Source of the DNA: Mikania micrantha
Taxonomy: Eukaryota; Streptophyta; Magnoliopsida; Asterales; Asteraceae
DNA: 64,000 nt
Assembly: GCA_009363875.1 (NCBI GenBank)
Contig: CM018681.1
Span: 43,835,510 to 43,899,509, forward strand
Reading direction: 5' to 3'
Position numbers and translations under genes: made by a program. Below the pieces are notes generated by a model, which saw only the letters and a list, made by a program, of their open reading frames with translations, was not told the DNA's origin and made no database searches. This document shows, one piece after another, positions 48,064 to 60,244 of the stretch. The first letter of the stretch is position 1. Every line of letters begins with the position of its first letter.

Positions 48064-51000
48064 GGGCCCTATGGGGCTACTGCTGGGGATGTCTTCTACA
48101 CAGGGTGGGGGTCTGTTGTGTGCAATTTGATGTACATGTGGCACAACCTGTGTGACTTCTAGTGCATACATGAGCTGCAGCATACATGCACTGCATATAC
48201 ACACACATTCTGCGTACACCAGACACTGCATACACACGCATTCTGCATATACACATACATTGCATACACCACGTTCTACATATACACATCCCGCATAAAA
48301 ACAGACTATACATATATTTAGCACAAATACACTGATTGGATGAGCTGCCATTTTATATGCATTATTTTACATGTTGAAAGCCCCATTTGCGGTGCACGCA
48401 TATAATGTATATATGTGTGGGCCCTTAAGGGGCAAAAGTAAAAGTGCACTAATTTTAACGTTATTTTAGTTATTTGTGAAAATAACGTTAAAATCATTGG
48501 GATGATTAACTTCAAACGATAACTTTGAGCCGGGGACTCTTTCGGAGCAGCCTCTCTATCCCAATTTGGATAGGGGTAAGGTTTATATCTATCCTTCCTC
48601 CCCAGACCCTACTGAAAAGTGGGAATCTACTGGGTAAGGTTGTTGTATTTGACATGTTGACTAATTAGCATTAATTTCAATTGTCGACCCATTAGCTTGG
48701 TTTAAGCGCAAAAGTATAGCTACATGCTGATCCTTTATGTATTGTGATATTTAACATAAATAAAGTCTGCTACTATTAAATATTATTAAATTAATCATCA
48801 AAATCAGCATTTTTTTACTTAAGAAATACAAATTGAGTATTGAAAAATAAATAAAATCAACTAAACGAAGCAAATAAATTACATGAATTTCTCTCCAACA
48901 GTCTCTTAACATGAAAAAATTATAAGTTTTAAATCCAATAAGTTGATTTTCAGCCATTCTTATTTCGGATGTATCTCAATTCCCATCTTACATGCTTTTT
49001 TAGTTGTCAGCGGCATAATCCTGAATTGATAGTAAAAAAAACATAAAAAATTAGAGTTAGACATAAAAAACACAATTTGAAACATGACCAAATAGATCAT
49101 TAATTACCTCTAATTATGTATACATCCAAAAACTGCACACATATACATAATGACAAGCTTGGGCGGAGTAAGAGGGGGGCGAAAATTTTTGAAACCAGGA
49201 ATACATGTTAATTTTTTGAAGCTAGGGGGCGAAACCACTATTTTTAACTAAAAATAACATTTTGGCCGAAAAATTAACACTACGGACGGAAAAAGAGGGG
49301 TGGTCGCCCCTAGCCCCTATAAAGCTTCGTCATTGCATATACATCACATACGCACACATTGCAGCCATATTCTGCATACATACATACACACAAAGCACAC
49401 ATGTTCTGCACACATACACACACTGCACATATACACCTGGTAACTCATTTCTAAAACAAAATTGAAAGCTAGATGAAAAACTGATTATTTTCATACCGAT
49501 ACAGGTGATCAGGTAGCTAGCTGCACACATATACATACATAATGCACATATACACATACACTGCATATACACATCAGACATACACACTGCATACATAATA
49601 TGTACAAATATACACAAAATGCAAAAGTATTCTACATAAATACACGCACACTCTGCGAATAGACATGCAATTAAAACACACTGCAGATTATGCACACATA
49701 CACACAATCTACACATCATAACACACATACCTGTAACAATAAGAAATTTGATTAGGTCAAATTATGTAATCATATCTGGTAACATTAGAAAATTGATTTG
49801 AGTTCAAACTTATAATCATACCTGGTAAGTCAATTAGCATCATCTTCATCGGCATGCGAATTTGTATTTGCGTCAACTATAATTTCTTGACAATTGAATC
49901 TCTTGCACATTTTCTGCACACATACAAAAACCTGAATGCATATAAATCTTAATTGCACCCACATTGGTTCATAATCCCAATTTCTACAATAGGCCATATT
50001 GGCACTGGAAGACACACAACAAGTGCCCTAGTAACAAGCAGAAGACCCACACGAGGCCCCTCACAAGGCCATACCAGCCACCTACAGTTCCATACCAATC
50101 ACATACAGGGCCACACCAGTAACATACAGGGCCACACAGAATAGGCTGAACGCCCCCTGCGCATGTCGGCCCTAACAGCCACTTCAGTACCCCGCCCCTA
50201 AATTTGTGAAATGCCAATTTGGTGCATTAAATTGACTTGTCATCCCATCAGCAAATTTTATGCCGCACAAATACCATGACCAGCTCACTCGTGTGCTTAT
50301 GCTAATGGGGTTGAATATGTATTAGGCAGACATATACACACATACCTGTTGGAAAAATTGGTTTGGGTCAAAGCTTACTAGTTGACCATTACGTTAACCG
50401 GTATTTTTGATTGTATTTAATAGAACCATTGGCTCATAACAAGTTTTATACACCAAAAGTAGCGTGACCATTGATCCATAATTTTAATTGTTAATTATTT
50501 TTACACTAATCAAGCACACTACATACACACACATACTGGAATACAGACACATACTGCACGCAAAATAACATACACATACCTGGCTATAAAAAAGTTGGTT
50601 CTGCTCAAAAATGTCAACGTAGCCTGCATAGAACAATAAAAATAAATTAGAGAAAAAAAACTCACCATATATGCATACAAACTGCAGATTACATATACAC
50701 ATCACACATACACACGCTGCATAACAAAATATTGACGATTTGGTAGTTATGTTCGACTGTCAAAACAGTTAATCAATTGAAAACAAGAGTTGACCATTTA
50801 CCCTGTAGGTCTAGACACTTGTACATAAAACACATTGTTTGGGTTTGTATAAAATGTTTCCAGAAACCCGTTATTTACATAAAAACATAAACATAAGCAA
50901 ATTTTTGCCCAGTTAAGAAATGCAGCACACACACGCATGCACAATCTTCATATACATAACACACATACACATACTGCACACGTATTCTGCAGACATACAC

Positions 51001-51283
51001 ACATACTCAAGGAGGCAAACACATTTGATATAAGATAATACATATTGTGCTGCATATAGATTGTTCAAGGAGATGCATAACAAGAATGTTATTCCTGATA
51101 TTGTAACATATGATGCTCTAATATAATTCAATTTGTTATTATAGGACATATAATTCAATTGAATTGGAAAGTAAATTATGTGTGGCAGAAAGGATTGTGA
51201 TAGCCCTAAGCAACAACACATACCTGGTACACACCATAGTCAAAAATTGGTTCGGGTCAAAACATATAATCATACCTGCTAGG
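48064..51283. repeat. CA-rich and 90-bp repeat region of decayed CACTA element
   Basis: No intact gene. The region alternates TGCACACATACA-type tracts (48170-48310, 49330-49730, 50520-50720, 50920-51010) with stray 90-bp satellite units (about 48655-48745, 50215-50300, 50350-50480). The phrase 'catacctg', a CAG-GTATG splice-donor match on the minus strand, recurs at about 49727, 49818, 50341, 50574, 51219 and 51271. Frames such as 49330-49728 are translated repeats. The segment at 49824-49920 duplicates part of the exon at 51284-51450. Confidence 0.55.
48531..48647 (+). mobile_element. SINE 3' region
   Basis: 'ggagcagcctctctatccc', 'ggataggggtaagg', 'cctccccagaccctact' and 'gggaatctactgggtaaggttgttgt' occur in the order typical of a widespread plant SINE class with a TTG-repeat end. 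The tRNA-like head is not clear upstream, so this is probably 5'-truncated or too diverged to see. Confidence 0.6.
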
Positions 51284-51835
51284 TCAATTAGCATCATCTT
51301 TATCGGCATTCATCCAATCCCATAACGTATCATCATGATCAGAATCGTTGCAACTCTCACTATTAAGTTCATGTGTGGCAGCTAAATCTATACTTGCGTC
51401 AACTATAATAGAAGGGATATCTTTTCTTGACAATTGAATGTCATGCACTCTATCTTGCGCAATATGATCTAATCTATCTTCATTAGGCTCACACCAAAAG
51501 GAGTCACCATCAACTTCATAATTTTCTTCTACGAAGTCGTAGATATCTCTTGGAACCATGTTGACAACATAATGCAAACCATCTTCTATAGGGTCTGGTA
51601 CATAGAACACCTGCTTCCCTTGGGAAGGCACTACAAAACGATCATCAGAATAGCAAAACTTGTTCAAATTAACGCATGATAAACCATAATCATCTTTCTC
51701 AACTTAGTACCACTCACAATGAAATAATACAACTTTAAACTTTGACCAACAATCAAGTTCAAATATGTCCAAAATTCTACCATAGTAGTCAACATTACCA
51801 ACATAACATGTTGATATAAGTCACTAAATAAACAA
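51284..51835 (-). pseudogene. CACTA (En/Spm, TNP2) transposase-associated DUF4216 remnant
   Basis: The minus strand encodes NVGNVDYYGRILDIFEL, SKFKVVLFHCEWY, then after a stop LNKFCYSDDRFVVPSQGKQ and VFYVPDP. This order (VDYYG, F+VVLF+C-W, SQ-QVFYV-DP) is the DUF4216 module found at the C-terminal side of plant CACTA TNP2 transposases. It is not the catalytic transposase domain. The intact frame is 51284-51667 and ends with an acidic DDTLWDWMNADKDDAN. A TAA interrupts the upstream part. No transposase core or TIR was found, so this is a fragment. A shortened duplicate ending DEDDAN is at 49824-49920. Confidence 0.72.
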
Positions 51836-51850
51836 TATGAAGGATTTTAC

Positions 51851-52559
51851 TAGACTTGATGATTTGTATTTTTTTTTCGTTTTAAGTCTTTCAACAAGTA
51901 GTTTGATGGATGCATCAACAATTGATGGTTACTTGAAAACACTAGACACGCTAAAAATCTTTACGTTTAGTACGCTCATGAACTACCGGATAATTTAAAA
52001 GATATCGTACACCACAAAGTTTGAAGTTTTAAGATGGTAGATCAATAGGATCATGAAGAGGCTAAAGTTGAGTAGTTTTTGTTCTAGTGATCGATATTCA
52101 AACTCATTAAATGATCAAATATTATGGATGTTTTTTTTTTTACAAGAATTGATATTCCAATGGCTATTCTTTATCCCAATGGTTGGTGGCATTGGTGATA
52201 TCCTAAACTGATAGGTGTCGTGATGATGGGAATACCAGGTGAGGTGACGTGAGGAATTGATATTCTAGTTCGTTTGTTCTAACTATTTCAAAACATAAAA
52301 ATATAAATTTTGAATTCATTTTTTTTAATTGAATGAGTTAGTTGCACTTTAATTCACACATACTAGCATTTAGAGAATTAAATTTTAAAAAATGAAATAA
52401 CATTTTTATGAAAAAACAAACAAATAAGACGATGAAAAAGAAAGAATATGTTACAAGCATACAACATAAAACAAACATAAATCACATCGAGATCAACAAG
52501 ATTGTAAAATCAAGATTACATTTTATTTTATGTATATGCATTTTTGTTGATTTTATTAG
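51851..52559. other. AT-rich spacer, nothing recognised
   Basis: The stretch between the CACTA remnant and the Tat-type LTR has no supported gene. It contains 'gatattcc' motifs near 52090-52270 and A/T runs. The motif 'gatatt' continues into the following LTR. Confidence 0.4.
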
Positions 52560-53262
52560 TGTTGTGTGCTAAATTTTCTATCCGAGATATTTCAGGATCA
52601 TGGATATTTAGGGATATTTGTAGATATTTCGGTATATATATTTGACTAACCATTATCTCTGTTTATTCCTAATCTAGCTTGCGAGATTTCAGGACAATAC
52701 AGGTTGTTATACAGCTCAGCATAAATCACAGAGAGGGCTTTAACTGATTTAATTTGGGACGCGGCATCTAAGAGAGATTGACGCCATTATTTTGAACAAG
52801 TCTCCCATGTTTGGAAAGTGCCGAGATATTTGTAACTACCTTATAAACGTTGTTGACCGTTTGTTTGTGTTTTCATAATATATAAACCGAGGCAATTGAT
52901 CGATATAGGACACGTGAAAACACACTGATACACACAGAAGCTCAAATGCTCTTAGCATCGATCAACTTGTGCTCTTTCGTTGTATTTTACTTACTTATTG
53001 ATAATAAAACTAGGCTGAGTGACAATTGTCACCTCCCGAGGTTTTTATCCCGGCAATCATAAGGGATTAAGGGCTTTTCCTCGTATAAATCTCGTGTGTC
53101 TTGCTATTTTTCTGTTGAGTATACTGAAATATCCCGAGGGATCCTCAGGGATATTCTGATAACAGATTTGATATACTTAAGATATTTGCTTACAAAACAC
53201 AATACCCCACTTTTCTAATTCGATTTTGTTAAAAATTATACTTGTTAATTTTTCCCCAAACA
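52560..53262 (+). repeat. Probable 5' LTR of Tat-type element
   Basis: Begins TGTTGTGTGCTAAATTTTC and ends TTTCCCCAAACA just before ATTTTGCGCCCACCATGGGG, a leader motif common after LTRs of this kind. It contains TATATAAA at 52880-52887 and AATAAAA near 53002, in promoter then poly(A) order. 'gagatatttcagg' style repeats occur. No second LTR is in the window, so the borders are tentative. Confidence 0.4.
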
Positions 53263-53345
53263 ATTTTGCGCCCACCATGGGGCAAACTTGTGTTTTTACA
53301 GCAAAAACCTTGTTTAAAGGTGTTTCTAAAGAAATATAGTGAAAA

Positions 53346-53916
53346 ATGGCTTCACAACCGAGATCAACATCTGCATTACCTACTGTTTTAGTTGCTACTA
53401 CTAATGTATCTTCGCAAATTCCTGTCTTCTCCAAGAAACCCGAGAATCCTGGAAAGAAAACTACTTGTTTGGCTAAAATTGTTCCTTCGACAAGGACGAC
53501 TACTACTGCCCATGTACTTGTTTCAAACAATGATATTTTGAGTATGTTTCAACAGGTGCAGCAGCAAATGATAGATCAACAACGGATGACTCAAAGACTT
53601 CTTAGGGAAATGGAAAGCTTAAAAGCTGAGAAGAACAAGCAAGTTGAAGTCACTACACCAATAGCTCCAAGGATCCTTGATTTTGGAACATCAGGGATGC
53701 CCGGGAATCATTCCGGAGACTTTATCCCTATGCAAACCAATATCGAAACTTCGTCGGGATCCCAAGACTTGGGGATATCTCGGGATAATCTCCTTATCCC
53801 TAGGACATCACTTCCTACACCCTTTACTGGTAACACTTACAATTATTCCCCAGTTGACACTACTAACTTTGGTTCCTCATAGGAAACAAGAATATCTCCA
53901 CAAGTGGCTAAAGAAA
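53346..53916 (+). pseudogene. Tat-type gag, N-terminal part
   Basis: Reads MASQPRSTSALP from ATG 53346. The first 100 residues are Ser/Thr-rich; a glutamine-rich helix (FQQVQQQMIDQQRMTQRLL) follows, then a low-complexity linker. A TAG at 53880-53882 interrupts the frame, which then continues as ETRISPQVAKE up to the AGAAA duplication of the solo LTR. The continuation is at 57426 in the same sense. The length and poor N-terminal conservation are usual for gag of this branch. Confidence 0.7.
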
Positions 53917-56900
53917 TGTAACATCTGTGCATTTAGTCATATCAGTCATAAACAGTGTTAGTACAATGTGTATTTGATTCAGTATTTTCAATGGGATTCA
54001 AGTGTTCATGTTTGTGTTTGTGTGTTCTAGGATCTTATTTAATTAGGAACAAGTATGTATTATTTATTTACTGTCGATTACACTAGGCAAGAACATTATT
54101 GTATTATATCGAAACAGTTGTGGGCTGGCGTAGATAAGGCAGTTAGCTGGACTCTGGGTATGCCCTATACATATACTGCGTTCGGTGTAATGGGATAGTG
54201 TTAGTGCGTAGTGTTCAGACGGATAGTATGACAAACAAATCAATTAAACAAATCGTAACGTGTAAGCGAGACTGAGTGTCATTATGGGTGACGATCCATG
54301 AAGATACGGATGTTGAACTTATAATTACGACTAAACGACAATAAATAAATAATACGACCGAAAAACGTACGCGATTTCGGGTATACACGTAATTGTAGTC
54401 GTTTAACGGTCGGATTTCGAACGAACAAGTAAAAATAAGTAAAATATTTTATTTTACATTTTACAATTTTGAAACTCATCATAATAATGAAAATAATCAA
54501 CTCTTTTTATTTTTAAAACGCGTAATTCACGCGTTACGGGCCGGAAACACAACGAAACCGCGAACCGAACAACCGAAACGAACCCGGATACCCTCGAGCT
54601 ATTTAAAGGGTAAAGGAAGCTTCCCATTTCATTTTTCTCATATCTCTCTCTCTCTCTCTAAATTTCTCTTCCCGTTCGTTTCTCTCACTAGAAAAGAAAC
54701 CACCATTTCCAACCTTTCGAGCTTCGTATCTCACCTGTTTGTGGACGGATTTGGGTGTTCTTGGTGTCCACGCGTATCCCTCGATGTCTTCTACAAGGGA
54801 GTACCACGGATCTGAAGTTTTCACTAGCTGAAATCAAGGTATGAGGCTACGAAAATTCTGAAAGTTAGGGTTTTCTATCTTTATTTGTTCACTCACTGCA
54901 AAACCGAGACCCATTCAACCCTAGAACACTAGTCGAAGACTCCTTGGATTGAGGACAACCAGTAGGAATGCTAGGAAGCCACACAACCTAGGACCACCAA
55001 ACCATACATGCGACGAACCTGCATGGCATCTAGCCGAACCCTTCCCTCACAGCCGAACCCATTCACATGAACGAACCTTCAGGTTGCATGGACGAACCTA
55101 CGTGAATATCTAGTTGGGCCGAACCCTCTTGCGAACCTACACCTGCGAACCCAAAAGGTTCGCTGCCCTGGGTGGCCGGAATTATGGTTTGTGGCTGCCG
55201 CTCTTGTTAGTCCGGTCGACAATATGCAACCATTCCTTGTATCGGCCCACCAACAAATCCACTGGCCCAATTCGAATACATGCAGCCCACTTTGGTTTTA
55301 TCGGCCTAATGCCCTTTTGATCGGCCCACATGATTCGATCAAGCCCAATAGGATTCTCGACCACTAGTCCTATGCAGCCCATTTGATTTTCTGTTGGCCC
55401 GGCCCACACTCAAACCATTCGATTCGAAGCTATGAATTCGGCCCAATGGGTTTATAAACAATTTAACTCATAAGTTTAATGGTTAAATATGAAATGTATG
55501 GGGATTGAATTAGAAATCATGTGGTTATTATGAAGGTGATGGTTATTGGGTTAAATCACCACTTGTTGGGCCCAATAACAAATCCTTTCGGCCCACATGA
55601 TAGTATTCGGCCCACACATATTCTTTTGGGCCCATAGTCACTGTCCGGCCCAATAGTCTATTGAGTTTGGCCTATCACACATCCTTCGGCCCAATAACAA
55701 CTATTGAGTACAAGTGATTGGCCATAACACATTCTTCACAAATCATGAGTCAATAAATAAATCAAAGTCTATACAATCGTAAATCTAACACTCAAGAATT
55801 ATTTTCATAAGGATTCAAATTTGGTTCAAATCAAGTTATACAAAAGATAATCAAGATCATGATGACACAAGTCAATCAAATCAATCAAAGAGTACAATAT
55901 CAAAAGGCTTACAATCTATGTATGATTACAATGATACAGGAACCAGTTAGAAGTCTTGTTTGCTACTTGCTACTCGTTCTGGTTCAGAGTCTACTGCTGT
56001 CAGGTGAGAACATTAGCCCCTCTTTTACTGTTTTACAACTTTTTTGGGGTGGAACACATGATCAAACACTCTTTATGCGAATCATATTTCAATTACAGAG
56101 TTTATGCTATTGTTCAACTGTTACAGGTTCACTTTATAAATCCAAGGGATTTCTCAACTATTTTCAAATGATTTATCAACTGTTTTAATGGTGTTAGCAA
56201 CTGTTAAACAATTTCTACTAAAAGGTTTTATAAAAGGTTCACTAAACTGTTTTATATATGTTTTTCATAAATGGTTTTATACAAGTTAAATACTTTTAAA
56301 GACTAAGTTTTATAAACTCTTTTACTATAAATTGTGCTTTTTCAATAAAATAATGTCTTAATAAACCTTGTTATTATACAAGGGCCATATTCTCAGTATT
56401 CAATCAGGGATTTCAAAACAAGGTATCAAATCAATAGTTTTCATGTTGGTATTCAATCAAAGGATTTTCATTCATGGTATTCAAGCAAGGTTTTCAATTC
56501 ATGGTAATCAAATAAGGCGTTCAACTAACGGTTTCAAGTCATAGTATTCAAAAACATGGTGTTCATCGTTGTGAACAAACTTATACATACATCAAGAAAC
56601 ATATTCTTATTCATATAGCGTTAGTACTGGGTGATCAAAACAAGGGAAAGCGGACACATTTGGACATACCAAAGCTGGAGTTAGCTTTTAAATTTGTTTT
56701 AAAAGCTAACTGCAGAATTGGTTACATTACCGTAATATGAAATTGCTGCTAATTTAGTTTACCAGCATAAGTCATATGGACCGGGTTACGTCAACACGGA
56801 GTTTTCTTCCGAGTAAACTCGTTAGTCCAGCTCGTGTTGAATGCATTTGCTGACAAATATTATGACTCCAAACGAAGTTTGGGACTTCATTATATGTTGG

Positions 56901-57425
56901 TTTTCTAGTAAACAGTCTGTTGACTGTTTGCACACGTTATTCTTACTTGATGATAGTTTGGGTTGCAACCGTCCATGTATTTTCATGCATTGCTTTATAC
57001 ATATGCCTTACAATGCAGATTCATATTTACAAATGATAAACCTATTGTTCTCACCAACTACTTTTGTAGTTGACAGTTACTTTTCACGTGTTTCAGGTAA
57101 TCAGGTCTAAGACATTCTAATGGACAACTAAGGAGACCATTTTAAGATAGAACAAGATGAAGAAACAAGCTAGGATGGATTAGAAACACATTTAATCCTG
57201 ATTGTTTAATTGTCTTGTCTGATTCTTATTTTGTAAACAATATTTTTGGGTCTGTAGTTGTCATTCTTTTGGGAAGATAGATAGATTGTCTGTAACTAAA
57301 CAATGGTCTAATATCTATGAAATTTAGTAATGCATTGTGGTTGTTCTTATTCAATACTTGTGCATGATTCAACCATTGATCGTCACCGCGCCGTGGATTC
57401 CGCACGAGGCGTAGGGGGTGTGACA
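53917..57425 (+). mobile_element. Solo LTR, 3.5 kb, TSD AGAAA, nested in Tat gag
   Basis: It starts TGTAACATCTGTGC and ends GTAGGGGGTGTGACA; AGAAA flanks it at 53912-53916 and 57426-57430. It is homologous, in the opposite orientation, to 35642-39342: 'ccctatacatatactgcgttc' and 'agcgttagtactgggtgatca' are in both. It has a TATTTAAA box at 54600-54607 with a CT-microsatellite leader, a CGAACC cluster (55010-55165) and 'cggccca' motifs (55240-55700). No coding region. Frames such as 55859-56188 are not recognisable. Confidence 0.88.
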
Positions 57426-58748
57426 AGAAATTCAGAAACTTTGGGATATGATATCAAGCGTACCAGGAGTATTCAAGCCTATTCCTGAAGTTCCGACGAT
57501 CACTCACAGGATATCCAGATTTGCTCCACCTATATGCGACGCCGAGATCCCGAAGAGATTTCAAGCTCCTACCATGAAGCTATATGATGGAACTATGGAT
57601 CTGGAAGAGCACGTAGCCCAGTTTAGAGAAAAAATGGAGACAAATCATATTCCTTCACATCTAAAGGAAGCTTGCTTATGCAAAGGATTCGGTTCAACAT
57701 TAACAGGAGCAACCTTGAAATGGCTACTTAATGTTCCTCTTTATTCAATTACATCATTTGCTCATTTGATTAACTTGTTCAATAATCAATTTTCAATTTT
57801 TCATGTAGCAGAACACTCGAAAGACTAACTAGTGATCTTTACAGGATAACACAAGGACCAGATGAATCCCTAAGGAGTTATGTTAACAAGTTTGGCAGAG
57901 AGTCCTTAGATATCCCTAACCTTGATATCACTACAGCTGTTCAAGCATTCAAGATGGGATTATAAAGAAACTCACCCTTTTCTGATGACTTAGTTATGAA
58001 TCCTTGCAGGAATATGGATGAAGTCCGGAACCGTGCTTTAAGGTTCATCAGATTGGAGGATGATAAAAAAATCCAGAAGAGGATTATTACGACACCTCCT
58101 AATGACCAGGGCAAAAGAAAGCTGGAATTGCCCACTACCAAGTCATTCAAACCCAAGCCTTACTACAAATCCGACAACCATAAGATCAATTTTGTGGACG
58201 ATGATGAAGAATATCCTTGGATATCTGATTATTGTTTTTTTGTAGATATCCCTGAATTAATGTGTGCCACACATGATTTAGGAGAAAAGGCCAGATGGCC
58301 TCCTAAGGATAAAAAGTTTGATGTGAAAGACAAGTCCAAGTGGTGTGCGTTCCATAAAGATTTTGGACATGTGACTGAAGACTGTATTGCCTTGAGGAAA
58401 GAGATTAGTTACCTGCTAAGCAAAGGCCACCTCAAGGAGCTGCTTGGTAAAAGAAAAGAAAGGTGGCTGGATCCCAATGGATTCCCAAAAAGAGCTGCAT
58501 CCCCACCTAAGGATACCAAGGTAATAAACTTTATCTCTGGTGGATCTGACATATGTGGTACCTCTTATTCTGCAGCCAGGAGACATGCTAAAGAGGCTAA
58601 GATGGAGAATGAAGAAAGACCCGTAAAGACATCAACCTTAACCACGAAAACAGTGATATCCTTCGAAGAACAAGATCGGGAAAACATCATGGATCCTCAT
58701 CACGATGGGTTAGTAATTACTTTATATGTTGCTAACCATTATGTCCGC
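57426..58748 (+). pseudogene. Tat-type gag, capsid and zinc-finger part
   Basis: After the solo LTR, gag resumes with IQKLWDMISS, FAPPICDAEIPKRFQAPTMK, EEHVAQFREKMET and LTGATLKWLLNVP, the retrotransposon gag (capsid-like) core. A frameshift near 57815 and a stop near 57963 break it. It continues as YVNKFGRESLDIPNL, MDEVRNRALRFIRLEDDKK, then a CxxH-type zinc motif WCAFHKDFGHVTEDC (58341-58385), characteristic of this branch, and FISGGSDICGTSYSAARR. The protease begins (HHDGLVITLYVANHYVR) but is cut at about 58750, where sequence jumps to RT. Confidence 0.8.
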
Positions 58749-59322
58749 ATGTTGGAGCTACTTATCAAAGGCTTGTCAACATGATGTTTAAGGATAAGTT
58801 GGGGGACACTATGGAAGTATATATAGTTGATATGGTAGTCAAATCAAAGATTACCAAGGATCATCTTCATGATCTTCAGGAATCATTCGATATCCTGGAT
58901 CGATACAATATGAAACTCAACCCTTCTAAGTGACATTTTGGAGTAAGATCAGGAAAGTTCTTGGGATATATGGTCCCCAAGAGAGGAATACAGGCCAGCC
59001 CAGAACAAATCCAAGCTATCCTGAATTTAAAATCCCCAACAAACATAAAAGAAGTACAAAGGTTAACAGGAAGGATAGCTGCAGTTAACAGATTCATCTC
59101 TAGATCTTCTGAAAAATTCAAAGGATTCTACGATACCCTTAAAAAGAATAAGAAGTTTCAATGGGATGAAGAACATGAGAAGGCATTACAGGATTTGGAA
59201 CAATATTTATCCTCACCGCCATTGCTCATGAAACCAGAAGATGATGAATCACTATCACTATACTTGGCAGTATCACGGGACTACTGTAAGTGCTGTGTTA
59301 GTTAAGGATTACCAAGGATCAT
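58749..59322 (+). pseudogene. Tat-type reverse transcriptase, C-terminal part
   Basis: ATYQRLVNMMFKDKLG is followed by the catalytic region EVYIVDMVVKS, where the first Asp of the family YIDDM is Val. Next come ITKDHLHDLQESF, a stop in the NPSK-HFGV motif (TGA for Cys), then KFLGYMVPKRGI, NIKEVQRLTGRIAAVNRF and PEDDESLSLYLAVS, the start of RNase H. It is joined to gag by a deletion of protease and early RT, and cut at 59322 by the copia LTR. Not functional. Confidence 0.82.
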
Positions 59323-59504
59323 TGTTGATGCATGTTTATTGTCCCTAGTTCAGTTTTGTAACTCTTATCATGTAAATGTTCAAAGTATTAATGGAAGTTG
59401 TCTTTATATCTATTTCATAATGTTTATTTCTATTGATTATTGTCTATTAATGTTTATCTAGTTGTTTGATTTGATTATAAACTGTTTGAGTATGAAGTTT
59501 ACTC

Positions 59505-59675
59505 ATTCGGCCGAATGACTCTAGAATGAAGTCATTCGGCGAATGAAGGTTATAGCGAATGTCTGAGTTCAGAATGAGTCATTCGCCGAATGACTCATTC
59601 GAATGACTGCTCATTCGAGCTTAGTCATTCGCCGAATGAGCTGCTTCGGCCACTCATTCGGCCGAATGACTACAG
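59505..59675. repeat. CATTCGGCCGAATG palindrome cluster in LTR
   Basis: 'cattcggccgaatgac' or half-units (cattcg, cgaatg) occur about fifteen times just upstream of the TATA box. A second cluster of 'cattcgccgaatag' units is in the leader at 60245-60510. Confidence 0.85.
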
Positions 59676-59678
59676 CCT

Positions 59679-59686
59679 ATATATAG
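59679..59686 (+). promoter_or_regulatory. TATA box of copia LTR
   Basis: TATATATA in the element sense, followed by 'gatgttcaaatcatttc' and a pyrimidine-rich stretch; transcription would begin about 30 bp downstream. Confidence 0.55.
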
Positions 59687-59973
59687 ATGTTCAAATCATT
59701 TCAAACCTAACTTTCCTGAGCCCTCCTTCTTCCCTAGCACTCCAGTGTCAAAACCCTTGAAGATTTGAGCGGTTCTTGATCATCCAAGTTCGATTCTCAA
59801 CCCGTGGTGTTCGATTGTTGCTTCCAAGTTGTTTCTACAGCCTCGGATCACCACGGTTCCTGTTGGTTTCGATTGGAAAACCCTGGAATAGGATTCCGCA
59901 CTATCCCAGAGGTTATCGAGTAGTTTTCTATTGGATTCGGATTGTTTCCGAGCTCCCGATCGGTCCAACAAAG

Positions 59974-59985
59974 TGGTATCAGAGC
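59974..59985 (+). other. Primer binding site of copia element
   Basis: TGGTATCAGAGC, complementary to initiator Met tRNA, three bases after the LTR end. Confidence 0.85.
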
Positions 59986-60244
59986 TTTGGCTCTTGATTC
60001 TACTCGATTTCCACTCAAAATCAACAGATCTGAGATTCCCAAAACCCTGATTTTCGTAACTTCCAAAAACCCTATTTTTCTTGCTTCCCAAGTCACTATT
60101 TCATTGAAATATCAAGTGTTTTTGTGGTTTGTTTGATCTAATTCCTTCCCAATTGGTTTATTATCATGTCTTGAAGTTCTGTGCAAAATTTGGTGGTTAG
60201 ATCTGGTCAAAATCGCAAGATATCACGATTTTCGTTGTCAAAAA

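Larger units (their letters stand above)
52560..59322 (+). mobile_element. Decayed Tat-type Ty3/gypsy element
   Basis: A plus-strand element with a probable 5' LTR (52560-53262), a GCGCCCACC leader motif, gag interrupted by a solo LTR (53917-57425), an internal deletion near 58750 that removes most of protease and early RT, and a truncated RT/RNase H start. It is cut at 59322 by a copia element. The gag zinc motif and RT sequence fit the Tat branch (Tat/Ogre/Retand) better than chromoviruses. Confidence 0.7.
59323..59970 (+). repeat. 5' LTR of copia element, 648 bp
   Basis: It runs from TGTTGATGCATG to CGATCGGTCCAACA. The TATA box TATATATA is at 59679-59686, followed by a short leader. Upstream is a block of CATTCGGCCGAATG-type palindromes (59505-59675). 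It interrupts the Tat RNase H. Confidence 0.82.

Noticed and set aside
58749..59322. Part of the copia element
   Set aside because: Sequence motifs are Ty3/gypsy RT (FLGYMV, RLTGRIAAVNRF) and the copia LTR starts after it at 59323.
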